A stretch of 64,000 nucleotides of DNA from an uncultured Oscillospiraceae bacterium. Lineage in GTDB: Bacteria > Bacillota > Clostridia > Oscillospirales > Oscillospiraceae. Below are positions 1 through 7,372 of the stretch, piece after piece. Where the stretch lies: positions 1 to 64,000 of the forward strand of contig CAKTSA010000005.1 of assembly GCA_934597585.1 (NCBI GenBank). Direction: 5' to 3'. How positions within the stretch are numbered: the first letter of the stretch is position 1; every line of letters starts with the position of its first letter. The notes under the pieces are model-generated. The model was not told the DNA's origin. It searched no databases and saw only the letters and a list, made by a program, of their open reading frames with translations. Made by a program: the position numbers and the translations under genes.

Positions 1-150
1 CAGGAGGAGAACGTGGTGCTGCTGATCGAGCAGTGGGAGACCGAGGAGCACCAGCGCGTCCACATGCAGCAGCCCCATATGACCCGGCTGCGGGAGCTGA
101 AGGCGAAATACATCGACGACACCGAGATGGGAAAGGTCCAGCTGGTATGA
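1..150 (+). CDS. C-terminus of an antibiotic biosynthesis monooxygenase (ABM)-type protein, partial
   Basis: The reading frame is open from base 1 and gives the last 49 residues of a protein whose start lies outside the window. The visible part (LLIEQWETEEHQRVHMQQPH) looks like the second half of an ABM ferredoxin-like fold, as in small putative quinol monooxygenases of about 95-100 residues: a beta strand with EQW, then a helix with paired His, then a short final strand. Its TGA overlaps the ATG of the next gene by four bases, which implies translational coupling to tatD. The family call rests on half a domain and the true activity is unknown. Confidence 0.6.
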   Translation, partial: QEENVVLLIEQWETEEHQRVHMQQPHMTRLRELKAKYIDDTEMGKVQLV

Positions 151-902
151 CGCTGTTCGACACCCACGCCCACTACGACGACGAGGCCTTTGACGCCGAC
201 CGGGACGCGGTGCTCTCCGCCTTTGACGGGCTGGTGATCGACCCGGGCTGTACGCTGGATTCCTCCCGGGCGGCCGTTGCGCTGGCGGCGCGGCATCCCC
301 ATGTGTACGCCGCGGTGGGCATCCATCCGGAGAACTGTGGGGATTTCGTGCCGGAGCACGTGGACGCGCTGCGGCAGATGGCCCGGCAGCCAAAGGTGGT
401 GGCCATCGGCGAGATCGGCCTGGACTACTACTGGGCGGAGAACCCGCCGAGAGACTTCCAGCAGCAGGTATTCCGGGCCCAGCTGGAGCTGGCGCTGGAG
501 CTGGACCTGCCGGTGATTGTCCACGACAGGGAGGCCCACGGGGATTCCCTGTCCATTGTCAAGGAGTACCCCGCCCTGCGGGGCGTGTTCCACTGCTATT
601 CCGGCAGCGTGGAGATGGCAAGGGAGCTGCTGGCCCTGGGCTGGTACCTGGGCTTCGACGGTCCTGTCACCTATAAGAACGCCCGCAAGACCGTGGAGGT
701 GGCGGAGATGGTGCCCCTGGACCGTATCCTCATCGAGACGGACTCCCCCTACATGTCCCCCGTCCCCCTGCGGGGCAAGCGGAACGACTCCCGCAACGTG
801 TTTTACATGGCGGAGAAGCTGGCCCAGATCAGGGGCATGACCACCCAGGAGATGGCGGACATCACCCTGGAGAACGGGAAGCGGCTGTTTGGCATCCAAT
901 AG
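147..902 (+). CDS. tatD: TatD-family metal-dependent hydrolase (DNase)
   Basis: 251 residues, full length for the family. TatD proteins are TIM-barrel metal-dependent hydrolases with 3'-5' exonuclease/DNase activity in the cytoplasm. Visible motifs are the N-terminal HxH metal site (DTHAHYDD, H7 and H9), GIHPE, GEIGLDYYW with the metal-bridging Glu, FHCYSGS, and the C-terminal ETDSPY with the catalytic Asp. The frame is open further upstream, but the start at 147 is chosen because MTLFDTHAHYD is the canonical N-terminus and its ATG overlaps the stop of the preceding gene. A strong terminator follows directly. Confidence 0.95.
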   Translation: MTLFDTHAHYDDEAFDADRDAVLSAFDGLVIDPGCTLDSSRAAVALAARHPHVYAAVGIHPENCGDFVPEHVDALRQMARQPKVVAIGEIGLDYYWAENPPRDFQQQVFRAQLELALELDLPVIVHDREAHGDSLSIVKEYPALRGVFHCYSGSVEMARELLALGWYLGFDGPVTYKNARKTVEVAEMVPLDRILIETDSPYMSPVPLRGKRNDSRNVFYMAEKLAQIRGMTTQEMADITLENGKRLFGIQ

Positions 903-911
903 AAAACAGGA

Positions 912-945
912 TGAAGGCCCCCTCACACAGGGGGCCTTTGGCTTT
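912..945 (+). terminator. Rho-independent terminator after tatD
   Basis: The perfect stem GGCCCCC / GGGGGCC (about 916-936) with a seven-base loop lies just after the tatD stop. The T-rich tail is short and interrupted. Confidence 0.7.
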
Positions 946-981
946 GCGGGCAGCTTTTTTCGACAAATTTCATTTTTTCTC

Positions 982-1010
982 TTACATTTTCTCCCAAAAT
1001 GTGCTATACT
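982..1010 (+). promoter_or_regulatory. Putative extended -10 promoter for the carD-like gene
   Basis: TGC followed by TATACT at 1005-1010 forms an extended -10. The -35 region (TTACAT, 982-987, 17-bp spacer) is weak. It would start transcription about 70 bases before the carD-like ATG. Confidence 0.5.
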
Positions 1011-1087
1011 GATCGCAAAGAGAGACTGCATGGCCGCCGGGCCGTGCTTTTTTCAGGGCCGTGTATTGTGTGGAGAGAGGAGAAGTC

Positions 1088-1600
1088 ATGTTTGCAGCGG
1101 GAGATCTGGTCATTTACGGCGGGGAAGGCGTCTGCCGGGTGGAGAGTGTGGGCACGCCCGATACCTCGGGCTATGATACGACGCGGGAGTACTATACCCT
1201 CGCGCCCCTGTACCGCTCCGGCCAGGTGATGACCCCGGTGGATACCACCGTGCTGATGCGCCCGGTGATGACGGCGGCAGAGGCCGCCGCGTTTCTGGCC
1301 GCCCTGCCCGCTCTGCCCGCCCAGGAGCCGGAGGGCACCGGCCAGCGGGCCGTCAAGGATCACTATCACGCCGTGGTGACCTCCTATGACTGCGGGCGCA
1401 TGGCCGCCATGATCAAATACGCCAGCCATCGCCGCCGCGCCGCCCAGCAGCGGGGCCGCAAGGTCAGCCAGCTGGACGAGCGGTATCTCCGCCGGGCCGA
1501 GGATCAGCTCTACGGCGAGCTGGCCGCCGCCCTGGGCATCGATCGCCGGGATGTGTGTGCGTATATTCAGCGCGATTACCCGGCATGGCCGGAGGAATAA
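1088..1600 (+). CDS. CarD/CdnL-family transcriptional regulator
   Basis: 170 residues, the usual length for CarD/CdnL. These proteins bind the RNA polymerase beta subunit through an N-terminal Tudor-like domain and stabilise open promoter complexes. Here that domain is residues 1-60 (FAAGDLVIYGGEGVCRVESV), followed by an Arg/Ala-rich helical domain that ends in a conserved-looking YLRRAEDQLYGELAAALG helix. The ATG at 1088 is chosen because it follows a good GAGAGGAGA ribosome-binding site and begins exactly at the domain. An upstream in-frame start has no such site. It is monocistronic between its own promoter and a bidirectional terminator. Confidence 0.85.
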   Translation: MFAAGDLVIYGGEGVCRVESVGTPDTSGYDTTREYYTLAPLYRSGQVMTPVDTTVLMRPVMTAAEAAAFLAALPALPAQEPEGTGQRAVKDHYHAVVTSYDCGRMAAMIKYASHRRRAAQQRGRKVSQLDERYLRRAEDQLYGELAAALGIDRRDVCAYIQRDYPAWPEE

Positions 1601-1602
1601 GA

Positions 1603-1637
1603 AAAAAAGACGGGATGCGGTGCATCCCGTCTTTTTC
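1603..1637. terminator. Bidirectional terminator between the carD-like and araC-like genes
   Basis: A 10-bp perfect stem (GACGGGATGC / GCATCCCGTC, 1609-1631) with a three-base loop has an A-tract on the left and a T-tract on the right. It can therefore serve both convergent genes. Confidence 0.85.
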
Positions 1638-1670
1638 AGTGAAAAGGGAAGATGCCGCCGGGGCGGCATT

Positions 1671-2897
1671 TTATAGCTCATTGGGCTGCAGGGCGATCTT
1701 CTGGCGGAAGGCGGTGGGGGACATGCCGCGGAATTTGAGAAAGTTGCGGCTGAAGGTCTTGACGGTGTTGTAGCCCACCTCGAAGGCGACGTCGATGACG
1801 CTTTTGTCGGTGGTCTTCAGCAGCGTGCAGGCCCGGTTGATCCGCAGGAAGTTGAGAAAATCCGAAAAGTCCCGCTCTACCTGGTAGAGAAGCAGCGTGT
1901 TCAGTTCCTTCACCGACAGGCCGAAGCGGGCCGCCGTGTGCTGGGGCAGCAGGTCCCGGGCGTAGTTGTGATAGAGGTAGGACACCACCTCATACGCCGT
2001 GGGATCGTCCCGGACGCCGCACAGGCCGCCCACCCGGCGATAGACCTCCCGGAACTGGCTGGCCTTCATACCCAGCCGGGCGGAGAACACCTTGCTGATA
2101 TGGGAGCTGTCCACAAACCCCAGGATCTCCGCCAGCTGCTCCATGGTCAGGTCCGTGTACATGAGAAAGCTGATGGACTTGCCGATACGCATCTCCCCCA
2201 GCAGGTCGAAGAAGGACAGCCCTGTGGTCTGGGTGATGTAGGCGCTGATGGCGGACTCGCTGAGGAAGAACTGGCGGCTCAGCTGGGCCAGGGTCAGCTT
2301 TTCCCCCAGATGGGTGTACATATAGTGGAGGATGTCGCTCTTTTCGATGGCCCGCCGGGCGCTGTGGCCGTGGCGCCGGCCCAGGCGCAGGAAGGCGATG
2401 ACCACCTCCGCCAGCTTGTTGGCGATGTACAACTCCCGCAGGGGGTCGCCCTCCGGCTGGGCCGTCTCCTGCCGCAGCCGCTCCAGGAGCTGCCGCAGGT
2501 CCGCCGCCGCCTGGTCCGGGCACTGCACCACCGGGGCGGCGGCCATGTCCTCCATCAGGTGCAGCGGCGTCTGGCCCGCCTGGCCCAGGGCCTTTACCGC
2601 CATGTTCACGTTGTCAAAGTAGTAGGTCAGCAGATAGTACTGCAGCGGCTCGGCCACCGCCGCCACATCGGAGATCTGCCACGGCAGCACCGACACCAGC
2701 GTCCCCGGCCCCACATGGTACTGCCGGTCCTGCAGCAGGATGGTGCCCCGGCCGCCGGTGAACAGCCAGAAGCGGGACATCTGGTGGATCATGGGAGTGG
2801 TGGGAGCGTCGATGGTCTCCACCGTCACCCGGCAGATCTGGCTGTAGTCCGCGGGGGAGCAATATAGTTCCTGTATCGGCAGCGCCTCTCTGTCCAC
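1671..2897 (-). CDS. AraC-family regulator with two tandem AraC DNA-binding domains
   Basis: 408 residues from a GTG start preceded by GGAGGT. The N-terminal half (about 30-180) resembles an AraC cupin-type effector domain (FWLFTGGRGTILLQDRQYHVGPG). It is followed by two complete AraC double helix-turn-helix modules, about 187-288 (LTLAQLSRQFFLSESAISAYI through YRR) and about 301-401 (ARFGLSVKELNTLLLYQV through FRGMSPTAFRQK). AraC regulators normally carry one such module at the C-terminus, so the length excess over the usual roughly 290-300 residues is explained by the duplication. It is divergent from nrdG with an intergenic region of about 120 bases, but its target is unknown. The frame continues upstream into nrdG antisense, which is rejected as coding. 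Confidence 0.88.
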   Translation of the reverse strand: MDREALPIQELYCSPADYSQICRVTVETIDAPTTPMIHQMSRFWLFTGGRGTILLQDRQYHVGPGTLVSVLPWQISDVAAVAEPLQYYLLTYYFDNVNMAVKALGQAGQTPLHLMEDMAAAPVVQCPDQAAADLRQLLERLRQETAQPEGDPLRELYIANKLAEVVIAFLRLGRRHGHSARRAIEKSDILHYMYTHLGEKLTLAQLSRQFFLSESAISAYITQTTGLSFFDLLGEMRIGKSISFLMYTDLTMEQLAEILGFVDSSHISKVFSARLGMKASQFREVYRRVGGLCGVRDDPTAYEVVSYLYHNYARDLLPQHTAARFGLSVKELNTLLLYQVERDFSDFLNFLRINRACTLLKTTDKSVIDVAFEVGYNTVKTFSRNFLKFRGMSPTAFRQKIALQPNEL

Positions 2898-2924
2898 GGC
2901 CGCACCTCCGTTCTCTTTCTCCCC

Positions 2925-2953
2925 AGTGTACCATATCCCGCGGCCCGGCGCAA
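2925..2953 (-). promoter_or_regulatory. Promoter of the tandem-HTH AraC gene
   Basis: On the minus strand TTGCGC (2948-2953), a 17-bp spacer and TACACT (2925-2930) with an upstream TGG (extended -10) lie about 30 bases before the GTG start. Confidence 0.65.
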
Positions 2954-2960
2954 TGGCCGA

Positions 2961-2989
2961 TTGACATTCCGCCGCCGCCGCGCTACAAT
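2961..2989 (+). promoter_or_regulatory. Promoter of nrdG
   Basis: A consensus TTGACA (2961-2966), 17-bp spacer and TACAAT (2984-2989) stand just upstream of nrdG. It is back to back with the araC promoter, their -35 boxes only 7 bp apart. Confidence 0.8.
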
Positions 2990-3017
2990 GGGAAAGAAGA
3001 AAAAGGGAGGGGACGAT

Positions 3018-3707
3018 ATGGACATTCACGGACTGCAGAAGCTGACGCTGCTGGATTTTCCCGGCCATGTGGCCTGCACGGTGTTTCTGGCGGGGTGTGA
3101 TCTCCGCTGCCCCTTCTGCCACAACGGCGGCTTGGTGCTGGGGGGCATGGACCCGGTCATGGACGACGCCGGGCTGCTGGATTTCCTCCGCAGGCGGCAG
3201 GGACTGCTGGACGGCGTGGCCGTCACCGGCGGCGAGCCGCTGCTGCGGCCGGAGCTGCCGGACCTGCTGCGGGCCATCAAGGCCCTGGGCTACGCCGTGA
3301 AGCTGGACACCAACGGCACCCACCCCGCTGCTCTGCGCTCGCTGGTGGGGGAGGGGCTGGTGGACTATGTGGCCATGGACATCAAAAACAGCCCGGAGAA
3401 GTACGCCGCCACTGTGGGTCTGCCGGGCTTTGACTTGAACCCCATTCAAGAGAGCGCCGCCTTTCTCCTTTCCGGCGGGGTGGACTATGAGTTCCGCACC
3501 ACCGCCGTGGCGGAGTTCCACGACGACGCGTCCTTCGCGGGCATCGCCCGGTGGCTCTCCGGGGCCAGGCGGTACTATATCCAGTGCTTCACCGACCGGG
3601 AGTCCGTGATCCGACCGGGCCTCCACGCCCCCACAAAGGCGCAGCTGGAGCGCTGGGCAGACATTGTCCGCCCATCCATCCCAAATGTGGAACTAAGAGG
3701 GGTGTGA
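3018..3707 (+). CDS. nrdG: Anaerobic ribonucleotide reductase activating protein (radical SAM)
   Basis: 229 residues. A radical SAM enzyme that binds a [4Fe-4S] cluster and AdoMet and installs the glycyl radical on class III ribonucleotide reductase. The cluster motif CX3CX2C is at C27, C31 and C34 (GCDLRCPFCHNG), followed by the AdoMet-contacting VTGGEPLL. The length and the N-terminal LTLLDFPGHVACTVFLAGC fit the NrdG2 branch, which resembles pyruvate-formate-lyase activases. The ATG at 3018 follows GGGAGGGG. Its likely partner, nrdD, begins 225 bases downstream under its own promoter. Confidence 0.9.
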   Translation: MDIHGLQKLTLLDFPGHVACTVFLAGCDLRCPFCHNGGLVLGGMDPVMDDAGLLDFLRRRQGLLDGVAVTGGEPLLRPELPDLLRAIKALGYAVKLDTNGTHPAALRSLVGEGLVDYVAMDIKNSPEKYAATVGLPGFDLNPIQESAAFLLSGGVDYEFRTTAVAEFHDDASFAGIARWLSGARRYYIQCFTDRESVIRPGLHAPTKAQLERWADIVRPSIPNVELRGV

Positions 3708-3765
3708 GGGGAGGTTTCGCGCTTCCGAGAGCGAAATACGCTCTTCACGCCACAGGCGTGGGACA

Positions 3766-3814
3766 CCACCATATCTTGTGACTATTAAAAAATTTTATAT
3801 ACCAGATATAGGTG
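3766..3814 (+). promoter_or_regulatory. Tandem NrdR boxes upstream of nrdD
   Basis: Two 16-bp sites resemble the NrdR-box consensus acaCwAtATaTwGtgt. Box 1 (3766-3781) contains CCATATCTTGTG. Box 2 (3799-3814) contains CCAGATATAGGTG. Their start-to-start spacing of 33 bp is close to three helical turns, as usual for paired NrdR sites. They sit immediately upstream of the nrdD -35 box, a position expected for dNTP-responsive repression by NrdR, whose gene is not in the window. Confidence 0.7.
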
Positions 3815-3821
3815 TTTTGCC

Positions 3822-3849
3822 TTGACAAGGCCCATATATGTGGTATACT
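3822..3849 (+). promoter_or_regulatory. Promoter of nrdD
   Basis: Consensus TTGACA (3822-3827), 16-bp spacer and TATACT (3844-3849) with TGG in the extended -10 position. The spacer contains a third, weaker NrdR-like sequence, CCATATATG. Confidence 0.8.
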
Positions 3850-3931
3850 TGGAGATACGGCTGACACAGCTGCGTCTCATTTTTATTTTCCGCCCTCTGG
3901 GCGCTGTATACGAGAGAAGGAGGATCATCAC

Positions 3932-6316
3932 ATGTACCGGGTAACCAAACGCGACGGCACCATCGCCGAATTCGATATCGCCAAGATCAGCTCTGCCATC
4001 ACCAAGGCCTTTGACGCCATGGGCAAGCAGTACCACCCCAGCGTCATGGATATGCTGGCCCTGCGGGTCACCGCCGAGTTCGAGCCCAAGATCAAGGACG
4101 AGCTGGTGGCCGTGGAGGATATTCAGGACTGCGTGGAGAAGGTGCTGAGCGAGGCGGGCTACGCCGACGTGGCCAAGGCCTACATCCTGTACCGCAAGCA
4201 GCGGGAGAAGGTCCGCAACGTGGGCAGCGCCCTGCTGAACTACAAGGATCTGGTGGACAACTATCTGCAGATCAACGACTGGCGCGTGAAGGAGAACTCC
4301 ACCGTCACCTACTCCGTGGGCGGCCTGATCCTGTCCAACTCCGGCGCCATCACCGCCAACTACTGGCTCAGCGAGATCTATGATCCCGAGGTGGCCGAGG
4401 CCCACCGCAACGCCGACCTGCATCTCCACGACCTGAGCATGCTGACCGGCTACTGCGCCGGCTGGAGCCTGAAGCAGCTGATCCAGGAGGGCCTGGGCGG
4501 CGTGGTGGGCAAGATCACGTCCTCTCCCGCCAGCCACCTCAGCACCCTGTGCAATCAGATGGTGAACTTCCTGGGCATCATGCAGAACGAGTGGGCGGGC
4601 GCGCAGGCCTTTTCCTCCTTCGATACCTACCTTGCCCCCTTTGTCAAGGTGGACAACCTGACCCAGAAGGAGGTCAAGCAGTGCATCCAGTCCTTCGTCT
4701 ACGGTGTCAACACCCCCTCCCGCTGGGGCACCCAGGCGCCCTTCAGCAACATCACGCTGGACTGGACCGTGCCCCGCGACCTGATGGACCAGCCCGCCAT
4801 CGTGGGCGGCCGTGAGCGCGAGTTCACCTATGGCGAGTGCCAGAAGGAAATGGACATGGTCAACAAGGCCTTCATCGAGATCATGATCGAGGGCGACGCC
4901 AACGGCCGCGGCTTCCAGTACCCCATCCCCACCTACTCCATCACCCGGGACTTCGACTGGAGCGAGACCGAGAACAACAAGCTGCTGTTTGAGATGACCG
5001 CCAAGTACGGCACCCCCTATTTCTCCAACTACATCAACTCCGACATGGAGCCCAACGATGTCCGCTCCATGTGCTGCCGTCTGCGCCTGGATCTGCGTGA
5101 GTTGCGGAAGAAGTCCGGCGGCTTCTTCGGCTCCGGCGAGTCCACCGGCTCCGTGGGTGTGGTCACCATCAACCTGCCCCGCATCGCGTATCTGGCGGAG
5201 AACGAGGCCGATTTCTATGCCCGTCTGGACAAGCTGATGGACATCGCTGCCCGGTCCCTGAAGACCAAGCGCACCGTCATCACCAAGCTGCTGAACGCCG
5301 GTCTGTACCCCTACACCAAGCGGTATCTGGGCACCTTTGACAACCACTTCTCCACCATCGGCCTGATCGGCATGAACGAGGTGGGCCTGAACGCCAACTG
5401 GCTGCGGAAGGATCTGACCCATGCCGAGACCCAGCAGTTTGCCAAGGACGTGCTGAACCACATGCGGGAGCGCCTCAGCGACTATCAGGAGCAGTACGGC
5501 GACCTGTACAACCTGGAGGCCACCCCTGCCGAGTCCACCACCTACCGCTTCGCCAAGCACGACAAGAAGCACTATCCCGACATCATCACCGCCAACGAGA
5601 ACGGCACCCCCTACTACACCAACTCCAGCCACCTGCCTGTGGGCTATACCGAGGATATTTTCTCCGCCCTTGACGTGCAGGACGAGCTGCAGACCCTGTA
5701 TACCTCCGGCACGGTGTTCCACGCCTTCCTGGGCGAGAAGCTGCCGGACTGGAAGGCGGCCGCCCAGCTGGTGCGGAAGATCGCCGAGAACTACAAGCTG
5801 CCCTACTACACCCTGTCCCCAACCTATTCCGTGTGCAAGAACCACGGCTATCTGTCCGGCGAGGTGTCCACCTGCCCCGAGTGCGGCGAGCGGACTGAGA
5901 TCTACAGCCGCATCACCGGCTATTACCGCCCCGTCCAGAACTGGAACGACGGCAAGGCCCAGGAGTTCAAGGATCGCAAGGTCTACGACATCGGACACTC
6001 CCACCTGACCCACCAGGGTGTCCTGCACCCCGAGGTGAAGCCGGAGCAGCCCGCCACCCCTGTGGCGGAAGCGGCCAACAACGCCCACGGCGCGGTGAAG
6101 CTGTTCGCCACCCGCACCTGCCCCAACTGCAAGCAGGCGGAGAAGCTGCTTGCTGACGCCAACATCCCCTTCACCCGTCTGCTGGCGGAGGAGAACGGCG
6201 CCGAGGCCGCCCGCCTGGGCATCCGTCAGGCCCCCACCCTGGTGGTGGGCGACGGCGAGGACAAGTACGTGGGCCTGGCCGCCGTGCGGAAGTTCATCGC
6301 GGAGTACAACGCCTGA
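3932..6316 (+). CDS. nrdD: Anaerobic (class III) ribonucleoside-triphosphate reductase with fused C-terminal redoxin
   Basis: 794 residues. Reduces ribonucleotides to deoxyribonucleotides using a glycyl radical made by NrdG. Domain order: N-terminal ATP-cone (about 1-90, YRVTKRDGTIAEFD) for allosteric control; a ten-stranded barrel; a Cys-rich zinc site with C635, C648 and C651; the glycyl radical loop RITGYYRPVQNWN with G663; then about 715-794 a glutaredoxin/NrdH-like domain with a CPNC redox motif (C730-C733) and a cis-Pro loop QAPTLVV. A fused redoxin is not part of the classical formate-dependent enzyme and suggests thioredoxin-type reduction, in keeping with trxB downstream. The ATG follows AAGGAGG. 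The open frame upstream crosses the promoter and is ignored. Confidence 0.95.
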   Translation: MYRVTKRDGTIAEFDIAKISSAITKAFDAMGKQYHPSVMDMLALRVTAEFEPKIKDELVAVEDIQDCVEKVLSEAGYADVAKAYILYRKQREKVRNVGSALLNYKDLVDNYLQINDWRVKENSTVTYSVGGLILSNSGAITANYWLSEIYDPEVAEAHRNADLHLHDLSMLTGYCAGWSLKQLIQEGLGGVVGKITSSPASHLSTLCNQMVNFLGIMQNEWAGAQAFSSFDTYLAPFVKVDNLTQKEVKQCIQSFVYGVNTPSRWGTQAPFSNITLDWTVPRDLMDQPAIVGGREREFTYGECQKEMDMVNKAFIEIMIEGDANGRGFQYPIPTYSITRDFDWSETENNKLLFEMTAKYGTPYFSNYINSDMEPNDVRSMCCRLRLDLRELRKKSGGFFGSGESTGSVGVVTINLPRIAYLAENEADFYARLDKLMDIAARSLKTKRTVITKLLNAGLYPYTKRYLGTFDNHFSTIGLIGMNEVGLNANWLRKDLTHAETQQFAKDVLNHMRERLSDYQEQYGDLYNLEATPAESTTYRFAKHDKKHYPDIITANENGTPYYTNSSHLPVGYTEDIFSALDVQDELQTLYTSGTVFHAFLGEKLPDWKAAAQLVRKIAENYKLPYYTLSPTYSVCKNHGYLSGEVSTCPECGERTEIYSRITGYYRPVQNWNDGKAQEFKDRKVYDIGHSHLTHQGVLHPEVKPEQPATPVAEAANNAHGAVKLFATRTCPNCKQAEKLLADANIPFTRLLAEENGAEAARLGIRQAPTLVVGDGEDKYVGLAAVRKFIAEYNA

Positions 6317-6320
6317 AATA

Positions 6321-6360
6321 AGGCCGTTTCATGTACCAATAAAGCCGTTTTATGTACCGA
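6321..6360 (+). repeat. Two copies of an ATGTACC-containing intergenic repeat
   Basis: GCCGTTTCATGTACC and GCCGTTTTATGTACC occur 21 bp apart, directly before a terminator. Related ATGTACC units occur next to another terminator at 47138-47205. Confidence 0.5.
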
Positions 6361-6386
6361 AAAAGCCCCCTTTCAGGGGGCTTTTT
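6359..6386 (+). terminator. Terminator between nrdD and trxB
   Basis: A perfect AAAAAGCCCCC / GGGGGCTTTTT hairpin, with A- and T-tracts that make it usable on both strands. trxB begins 25 bases later without an obvious promoter in between, so some read-through is likely. Confidence 0.85.
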
Positions 6387-6410
6387 ACCCCAATAAAGGA
6401 GGCAAGCACT

Positions 6411-7319
6411 ATGTATGATATTATCGTGGTGGGCGGCGGGCCCGCTGGGCTGACGGCGGCGCTGTACGCCGCCCGGGCGGGTAAGACCGTGGCCGTAGCC
6501 GAGCGGGAAAACACCGGCGGCCAGATCGTGTACTCCCCGCTGGTGGAGAACTATCCCGCCGTGCCCGCCGTGTCCGGCGCGGACTTCGCCCAGCGGCTCA
6601 CCGAGCAGGTGGAGGCCCTGGGGGTGGAGATCCTCTATGACGAGGTCACGGGCCTTGTCCGTGACGGCGCGGGCTTTATCGTCCGCTGCACCGGCGGCGA
6701 TCAGCGCTGCCGGGCGGTGGTGCTGGCCACCGGCGCGGCCCACCGCCACTTGGGCCTTCCTGGCGAGGAGGAGCTGGTGGGCTGCGGCGTGTCCTACTGC
6801 GCCGTGTGCGATGGGGCCTTCTACACCGGCCGGGATGTGGCGGTGGTGGGCGGCGGCGACACCGCCCTGCAGGACGCCCTGTTCCTCTCCAACAGCTGCC
6901 GCCATGTGACGCTGATCCACCGCCGGGATCAGTTCCGGGGCGAGGACCGTCTGGTGCGCCGCGTGGAGGGCCGGGAGAACATTACCATTCTCTACAGTTA
7001 CACCGTGGAGGCCCTGCATCAGGCCAACGGCGAGCTGACCGGGATCACGGTGAAGGACGTGAAGACCGGCGAGACGCGGGAGCTGGCGGTGGAGGGTTTG
7101 TTCGCCGCCGTGGGCCAGCTGCCCCAGAGCGGGCCCTTCGCATCGATGGTGAACACCGACGGCGGCTACTATCAGGCGGGGGAGGATACCCTGACGGACC
7201 AGCCTGGTGTGTTTGCCGCCGGGGATGGCCGGGTGAAGACCGTCCGGCAGCTGACCACCGCCGTAGGCGACGGCGCGGCAGCAGGCCTGGCGGCATGTCA
7301 ATACGTGGACGCGCTGTAA
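6411..7319 (+). CDS. trxB: Thioredoxin reductase (NADPH, FAD)
   Basis: 302 residues, typical of low-molecular-weight thioredoxin reductase. FAD-binding GGGPAGL is near the N-terminus, the redox-active CAVC is at 130-133, the NAD(P)H site GGGDTALQDA lies about 150-160, and the second FAD motif is the C-terminal GVFAAGD. The enzyme passes NADPH electrons through FAD to thioredoxin or NrdH-like redoxins. The position right behind an nrdD that carries its own redoxin domain suggests that domain is a substrate (inference). The ATG at 6411 follows AAAGGAGG. Confidence 0.93.
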   Translation: MYDIIVVGGGPAGLTAALYAARAGKTVAVAERENTGGQIVYSPLVENYPAVPAVSGADFAQRLTEQVEALGVEILYDEVTGLVRDGAGFIVRCTGGDQRCRAVVLATGAAHRHLGLPGEEELVGCGVSYCAVCDGAFYTGRDVAVVGGGDTALQDALFLSNSCRHVTLIHRRDQFRGEDRLVRRVEGRENITILYSYTVEALHQANGELTGITVKDVKTGETRELAVEGLFAAVGQLPQSGPFASMVNTDGGYYQAGEDTLTDQPGVFAAGDGRVKTVRQLTTAVGDGAAAGLAACQYVDAL

Positions 7320-7344
7320 GCGTATCTGTAAATACCGGAAATCA

Positions 7345-7371
7345 AAACCTCCGGCTAAGCCGGAGGTTTGA
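7345..7371 (+). terminator. Terminator after trxB
   Basis: An AAACCTCCGGC / GCCGGAGGTTT perfect stem with a short loop, 25 bases after the trxB stop. Confidence 0.75.
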
Positions 7372-7372
7372 C

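Noticed and set aside
3785..6088. 767-residue minus-strand open frame opposite nrdD
   Set aside because: Shadow of a well-conserved gene; composition artefact.
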